Assembly (NCBI GenBank): GCA_030622775.1
Contig: JAUXFS010000043.1
Location: forward strand, 1 to 8,988
DNA length: 8,988 nucleotides
Direction of reading: 5' to 3'
DNA from: Rhodospirillales bacterium
GTDB lineage: Bacteria; Pseudomonadota; Alphaproteobacteria; Rhodospirillales; Defluviicoccaceae
Part shown: positions 6,121 to 8,988 of the stretch, one piece after another
Layout of the letters: each line of letters begins with the position of its first letter
Numbering within the stretch: position 1 is the first letter of the stretch
Made by a program: the position numbers and the translations under genes
Notes under the pieces: model-generated
What the model was told of the DNA's origin: nothing
Databases searched by the model: none
What the model saw: the letters and a program-made list of their open reading frames with translations, nothing else

Positions 6121-6156
6121 TCACATGGGGTACGGAATAGTGCTAGTCGGTACTAG
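6121..6156 (-). repeat. Right terminal inverted repeat of the 270-bp element
   Basis: Read on the minus strand it begins CTAGTACCGACTAGCAC and ends CCATGTGA. Its first 14 bp are again a small palindrome (CTAGT-N4-ACTAG, 6143-6156). The TAG at 6155-6153 in this arm is the dapB stop codon. Confidence 0.85.
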
Positions 6157-6953
6157 TCGAGCCCCAGGACATCGCGCATGGAGTACAGGCCCGGCGCTCG
6201 TCCGGCGGTCCACAGCGCCGCGCGCACGGCGCCGCGCGCGAACACGGTGCGTGACGAGGCCTTGTGGACAAGCTCGATCCGCTCACCCTCGCCGGCGAAG
6301 ACCACCGCGTGCTCGCCGATGACGTCGCCGCCGCGCAAGGTGGCGAAGCCGATCTCGCCTCGGGGGCGGGCGCCGACCTGGCCGTCGCGGATCCGCCGGG
6401 AGACGGCGTCGAGCGCGGTGCCGCGGCCGGAGGCGGCGGCATGGCCGAGCGCCAGCGCGGTTCCCGAAGGCGCATCCACCTTGTGACGGTGGTGCATTTC
6501 GACGATCTCGATGTCGTAGTCGTCGCCAAGAATGGAAGCGACCTGGCGGGTCAGGCCCAGCAGCAGGTTGACGCCGATGCTCATGTTGGCGGCCTGGACC
6601 ACCGCGACCGTCGCTCCGGCCGTCGCCAGCGCCTCGAGATCGGCCGGCCGCAACCCGGTCGTGCCGACGACGAGGGCGGACCCGTGTTCGGCGGCCAGGC
6701 GGGCATTGACGGCAGCGGCGTCCGCGGCGGTGAAGGCGATGACGGCGTTCGACGCCGCGAACACCGCGTCCGCGTCGCCGCTCACCGTCAGTCCGCACGG
6801 TTCGGCGCCGGCGAGGGCGGCGATGTCCTTGCCGAGGACATCGTGGCCCGCCGTTTCGGCGCCGCCGGAAAGCGTCGCCCCTTCGGACGCCAACACTTCC
6901 TCAACCAGCATCCGCCCCATGCGTCCGGCGCAGCCCAAAATTCCGATGTTCAT
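6153..6953 (-). CDS. dapB: 4-hydroxy-tetrahydrodipicolinate reductase DapB
   Basis: Cytoplasmic NAD(P)H-dependent reductase that makes tetrahydrodipicolinate in the diaminopimelate/lysine pathway, feeding both lysine and peptidoglycan. The 266-residue product is a normal length. It shows the Rossmann motif GCAGRMG (7-13), VVGTTG (95-100), the NMSIGVNLLL segment (123-132), and the signature EMHHRHKVDAPSGTA (152-166) with catalytic His154 and Lys158. It ends GLYSMRDVLGLD, as usual for the family, so the 3' end is complete even though the TAG stop lies in the inverted-repeat element. The ATG at 6953 has GGGGA about 7 nt upstream. It sits 28 nt after dnaJ on the same strand, probably in one transcript. 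It supplies mDAP-pathway precursors, a theme shared with alr at the other end of the window. Confidence 0.96.
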   Translation of the reverse strand: MNIGILGCAGRMGRMLVEEVLASEGATLSGGAETAGHDVLGKDIAALAGAEPCGLTVSGDADAVFAASNAVIAFTAADAAAVNARLAAEHGSALVVGTTGLRPADLEALATAGATVAVVQAANMSIGVNLLLGLTRQVASILGDDYDIEIVEMHHRHKVDAPSGTALALGHAAASGRGTALDAVSRRIRDGQVGARPRGEIGFATLRGGDVIGEHAVVFAGEGERIELVHKASSRTVFARGAVRAALWTAGRAPGLYSMRDVLGLD

Positions 6954-6981
6954 GACATTTCCCCGCGCACCCGCCTGCAGT

Positions 6982-8109
6982 CTACTCTTTCAGGTCTTCC
7001 CATAATTCCTTGACCTTGGCGAAGAAGCCGTGGGCTTCCGGGCTGTGCCGTTCGTGGTTTCCCGCCCCTTCGAACTCGCGCAGCATTCCCTTTTGCTCGT
7101 CGGTCAGATTCACCGGCGTTTCCACGATCGCCTCGACGAACATGTCGCCCCGGGCTTGCGAGCGCAGCACGGTCATCCCTTTTCCCCGCAGGCGAAACTG
7201 CTCACCGGTCTGGCTGCCCGCCGGGAGGGTGATGCGCACGCGCGAACCGTCGAGGTTCGGCACTTCGACCTGCCCACCCAACGCCGCGGTGGTCATCGCC
7301 ACCGGCATTCGACAGTAGATGTTGGCGCCGTCGCGCTGAAAGATCCGATGGGACGCGACGCTGACGAAAATATAGAGATCACCCGGCGGCCCGCCCCGCA
7401 TTCCCGCCTCGCCCTCTCCGGCGAGGCGAATGCGCGTCCCGTCCTCGACGCCGGCGGGTATGGCCACCTGCAGGGTTTTCTCCTTTTGCGCCCGGCCGTT
7501 ACCGCCGCAAGTCCGGCAGGGATCCTTGATCACCTGACCGGTCCCGCCGCACGTGGGACAGGTGCGCTCGACGGTGAAGAACCCGGACTGGGACCGCACC
7601 CGGCCGGCGCCTCTACAGGTCGAGCAGGCTACGGGGCCCGAACCCTTGGTGCTTCCGGTGCCGTTGCAGGTTTCGCAAGCCACGGCGGTGGGAACACGGA
7701 TCGTGGACTTGCGGCCGTTGAAGGCCTCCTCCAACGTCACCTGCATATTGTAGCGCAGGTCGTTGCCGCGACCGCTTGACCGCCCTCCCCGCCGGCCGCC
7801 GCCCATGAAGTCGCCGAACATCTCCTCGAAGATGTCGGCGAAACCGGTCCCCCCCCCGAAGCCCCCGTCGCCGGGGCCGCCGTGCTCGAAGGCGGCATGG
7901 CCGAAACGGTCGTAAGCAGCGCGCTTCTGATCGTCCTTGAGAACCTCGTAAGCCTCGTTGAGCTCCTTGAAGCGGTGCTCCGCGTCCTTGTCACCCGGGT
8001 TGCGGTCGGGGTGGTAGCGCATCGCCTGCTTGCGGTAGGCCTTCTTGAACTCATCCTTGCCGGCGTCGCGATCGACCCCAAGGGTGCGGTAGTAGTCTTC
8101 TTTCGCCAT
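6982..8109 (-). CDS. dnaJ: Chaperone DnaJ (Hsp40)
   Basis: Type I Hsp40 co-chaperone that delivers unfolded clients to DnaK and stimulates its ATPase; 375 residues, full length. The J domain (1-70) carries the essential HPD at 33-35. A Gly/Phe-rich linker follows (about 76-115, GGFGGGTGFADIFEEMFGDFMGGG). The zinc region then has all four CxxCxGxG motifs: CETCNGTG, CSTCRGAG, CPTCGGTG and CRTCGGNG. C-terminal substrate-binding and dimerisation domains end at KVKELWEDLKE. The start is ATG at 8109. It has no strong Shine-Dalgarno (only GGCGG), so translation may be modest. It lies 94 nt after dnaK, separated by a hairpin, and 28 nt before dapB. Confidence 0.97.
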   Translation of the reverse strand: MAKEDYYRTLGVDRDAGKDEFKKAYRKQAMRYHPDRNPGDKDAEHRFKELNEAYEVLKDDQKRAAYDRFGHAAFEHGGPGDGGFGGGTGFADIFEEMFGDFMGGGRRGGRSSGRGNDLRYNMQVTLEEAFNGRKSTIRVPTAVACETCNGTGSTKGSGPVACSTCRGAGRVRSQSGFFTVERTCPTCGGTGQVIKDPCRTCGGNGRAQKEKTLQVAIPAGVEDGTRIRLAGEGEAGMRGGPPGDLYIFVSVASHRIFQRDGANIYCRMPVAMTTAALGGQVEVPNLDGSRVRITLPAGSQTGEQFRLRGKGMTVLRSQARGDMFVEAIVETPVNLTDEQKGMLREFEGAGNHERHSPEAHGFFAKVKELWEDLKE

Positions 8110-8120
8110 CAGCCGCCAAC

Positions 8121-8168
8121 CGGAAAAGAAGCGCCCGCCGACAGATCCTCAGGAAACCGTCGGCGGGC
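8121..8168 (-). terminator. Hairpin with T-rich tail between dnaK and dnaJ
   Basis: A perfect 10-bp stem, GCCCGCCGAC/GTCGGCGGGC (8133-8142 and 8159-8168), has a 16-nt loop. On the minus strand it is followed by GCTTCTTTTCC. This resembles a partial Rho-independent terminator or a processing/stability hairpin that would leave more dnaK than dnaJ message. The T-run is interrupted, so read-through into dnaJ and dapB is expected. Confidence 0.6.
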
Positions 8169-8203
8169 CATTTGCCAAACACGCTGCATGCGGAAAGCCC
8201 GAA

Positions 8204-8988
8204 TCAGCCGGCTTTCTTGTCCTTGTCGGGATCGACTTCCTCGAACTCGGCGTCGACCACCTTTTCGTCGGGCTCACCGGCGGATGTCTCTTCGCCGCCG
8301 CCGCCGCCGCCACCCTCGCCACTGCCAGCGTCGGCCTCCGCCTGGCTCGCCTTGTATATCGCCTCGCCCAGCTTCATCGAGGCCTCGCCGAGGGCTTCGG
8401 TCTTGGCCTTGATGGCTTCGCCGTCATCGCCGTCGATGACCTCGCGGAGATCCGAGATCGCCTGTTCGACGGCCTCCTTGTCGGCCGCCGGGACCTTGTC
8501 CCCATGCTCCTTCAGGTTCTTCTCGGTGTCGTGGATCAGAGCGTCGGCATGATTGCGGGCCTCGACCTGATCCCTCCGCTTCTTGTCTTCCTCGGCGTGC
8601 TCTTCGGCCTCCTTGACCATGCGATCGATGTCGCCGTCGGCAAGGCCGCCCGAGGCCTGAATGCGGATCTGCTGTTCCTTTCCGGTGGCCTTGTCCTTGG
8701 CCGAGACATTGACGATGCCGTTGGCGTCGATATCGAACGTCACCTCGACCTGCGGCATGCCACGCGGGGCCGGGGGAATCCCGACGAGATCGAACTGACC
8801 GAGGACCTTGTTGTCCGCGGCCATTTCCCGCTCGCCCTGGAACACGCGGATGGTCACCGCCGTCTGACCGTCTTCCGCGGTGGAGAAAACCTGGCTCTTG
8901 CGGGTCGGGATCGTGGTGTTGCGATCGATCAATCGGGTAAACACCCCGCCGAGGGTCTCGATACCCAGCGACAGCGGCGTCACGTCGA
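8204..8988 (-). CDS. dnaK: Chaperone DnaK (Hsp70), C-terminal part (cut by window edge)
   Basis: Hsp70 ATP-dependent chaperone. Only the last 260 complete codons of a usual ~640 are here; the ATPase domain lies beyond the right edge. The visible part begins at the interdomain linker/substrate domain (DVTPLSLGIETLGGVFTRLI). It contains the beta-sandwich with NKVLGQFDLVGIPPAPRG and EVTFDIDANGIVNVSAKD, then the alpha-helical lid. The tail is a Gly-rich linker with seven consecutive glycines and the conserved DEKVVDAEFEEVD end. The stop is TGA at 8206-8204. There is no start codon in the window; a GTG at 8983 is an internal valine. It is the first of a dnaK-dnaJ-dapB series. Confidence 0.97.
   Translation of the reverse strand, partial: DVTPLSLGIETLGGVFTRLIDRNTTIPTRKSQVFSTAEDGQTAVTIRVFQGEREMAADNKVLGQFDLVGIPPAPRGMPQVEVTFDIDANGIVNVSAKDKATGKEQQIRIQASGGLADGDIDRMVKEAEEHAEEDKKRRDQVEARNHADALIHDTEKNLKEHGDKVPAADKEAVEQAISDLREVIDGDDGEAIKAKTEALGEASMKLGEAIYKASQAEADAGSGEGGGGGGGEETSAGEPDEKVVDAEFEEVDPDKDKKAG

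Larger units (their letters stand above)
5887..6156. mobile_element. 270-bp MITE-like inverted-repeat element, family not recognised
   Basis: The outer 36 bp at 5887-5922 and 6121-6156 are inverted repeats matching at 32 of 36 positions. The DNA between them is also almost wholly self-complementary. Arm A pairs 5923-5937 with 6003-6017 (14 of 15), then CCGGC with GCCGG, GCGTTGCG with CGCAACGC and GTGATGC with GCATCAC. Arm B pairs 6027-6047 with 6100-6120 (20 of 21), then CGATGC with GCATCG. A mini-stem CCC-GCA-GGG at 6018-6026 joins the arms. No credible gene lies inside. The left end is 2 bp past the fabG stop; the right end includes the dapB stop. A non-autonomous transposable element is the simplest reading. 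A structured RNA or a bidirectional terminator is possible. Confidence 0.7.

Noticed and set aside
5962..6156. 64-codon open frame within the inverted-repeat element (and others on both strands there).
   Set aside because: The bases are accounted for by palindromic pairing. The frame has no ribosome site or recognisable protein, and open frames of this size are expected at this GC content.
5887..6156. The inverted-repeat element as an integron attC site or a CRISPR array.
   Set aside because: There is no GTTRRRY core, no integrase gene and no regularly spaced direct repeats. The terminal repeats are inverted and flank longer internal hairpins.
1..8988. A hidden defence, secretion or other novel multi-gene system.
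   Set aside because: All nine protein genes with confident family assignments are core housekeeping genes, and the tenth is a conserved membrane family. The only unexplained structure is the non-coding 270-bp element.

Overview
This window is high-GC chromosomal DNA. Every gene resembles the alphaproteobacterial version of its family, most plausibly a Rhodospirillales-like lineage. The evidence is the gene order rpsF-rpsR-DUF2232-rplI-dnaB-alr, the alphaproteobacterial wording of FabG, DapB, Alr and DnaK, and dapB placed directly behind dnaJ. It is a housekeeping region; there is no phage, CRISPR or defence gene.

Layout. Positions 1-4838 hold a leftward (minus-strand) cluster read in the order rpsF (TTG start at 4838), rpsR, a DUF2232/YybS-like membrane protein, rplI, dnaB and alr (cut by the left edge). 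Ribosomal proteins bS6, bS18 and bL9, the replicative helicase and a cell-wall precursor enzyme thus share a tightly packed cluster. There are stop/start overlaps at rpsF/rpsR and DUF2232/rplI, and one 306-bp gap before dnaB with its own candidate control signals. Positions 4839-5146 are a divergent promoter region; fabG (5147-5884) is the only rightward gene. Positions 5885-6152 are non-coding and almost wholly occupied by a large inverted-repeat element. Positions 6153-8988 hold a second leftward cluster, dnaK (C-terminal part only) - dnaJ - dapB, pairing a chaperone system with lysine/diaminopimelate synthesis.

The most unusual object is at 5887-6156. Its 36-bp ends are inverted repeats (32 of 36 match). 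Nearly all the DNA between them folds into two further long hairpin arms, each tipped by GATGC-N4-GCATC. The element fills the space between the convergent fabG and dapB genes exactly, and its right end contains the dapB stop codon. It looks like a MITE-like non-autonomous mobile element, or a structured junction-forming nucleic acid; I do not recognise its family. It also marks the point where fabG stands alone, without the acpP/fabF partners usually found next to it.

Secondary points of interest are a foldable rpsF leader that could bind S6:S18, DnaA-box-like sequences and a hairpin plus T-run ahead of dnaB, a hairpin between dnaK and dnaJ, and an 18-bp tandem repeat coding the tail of S6.
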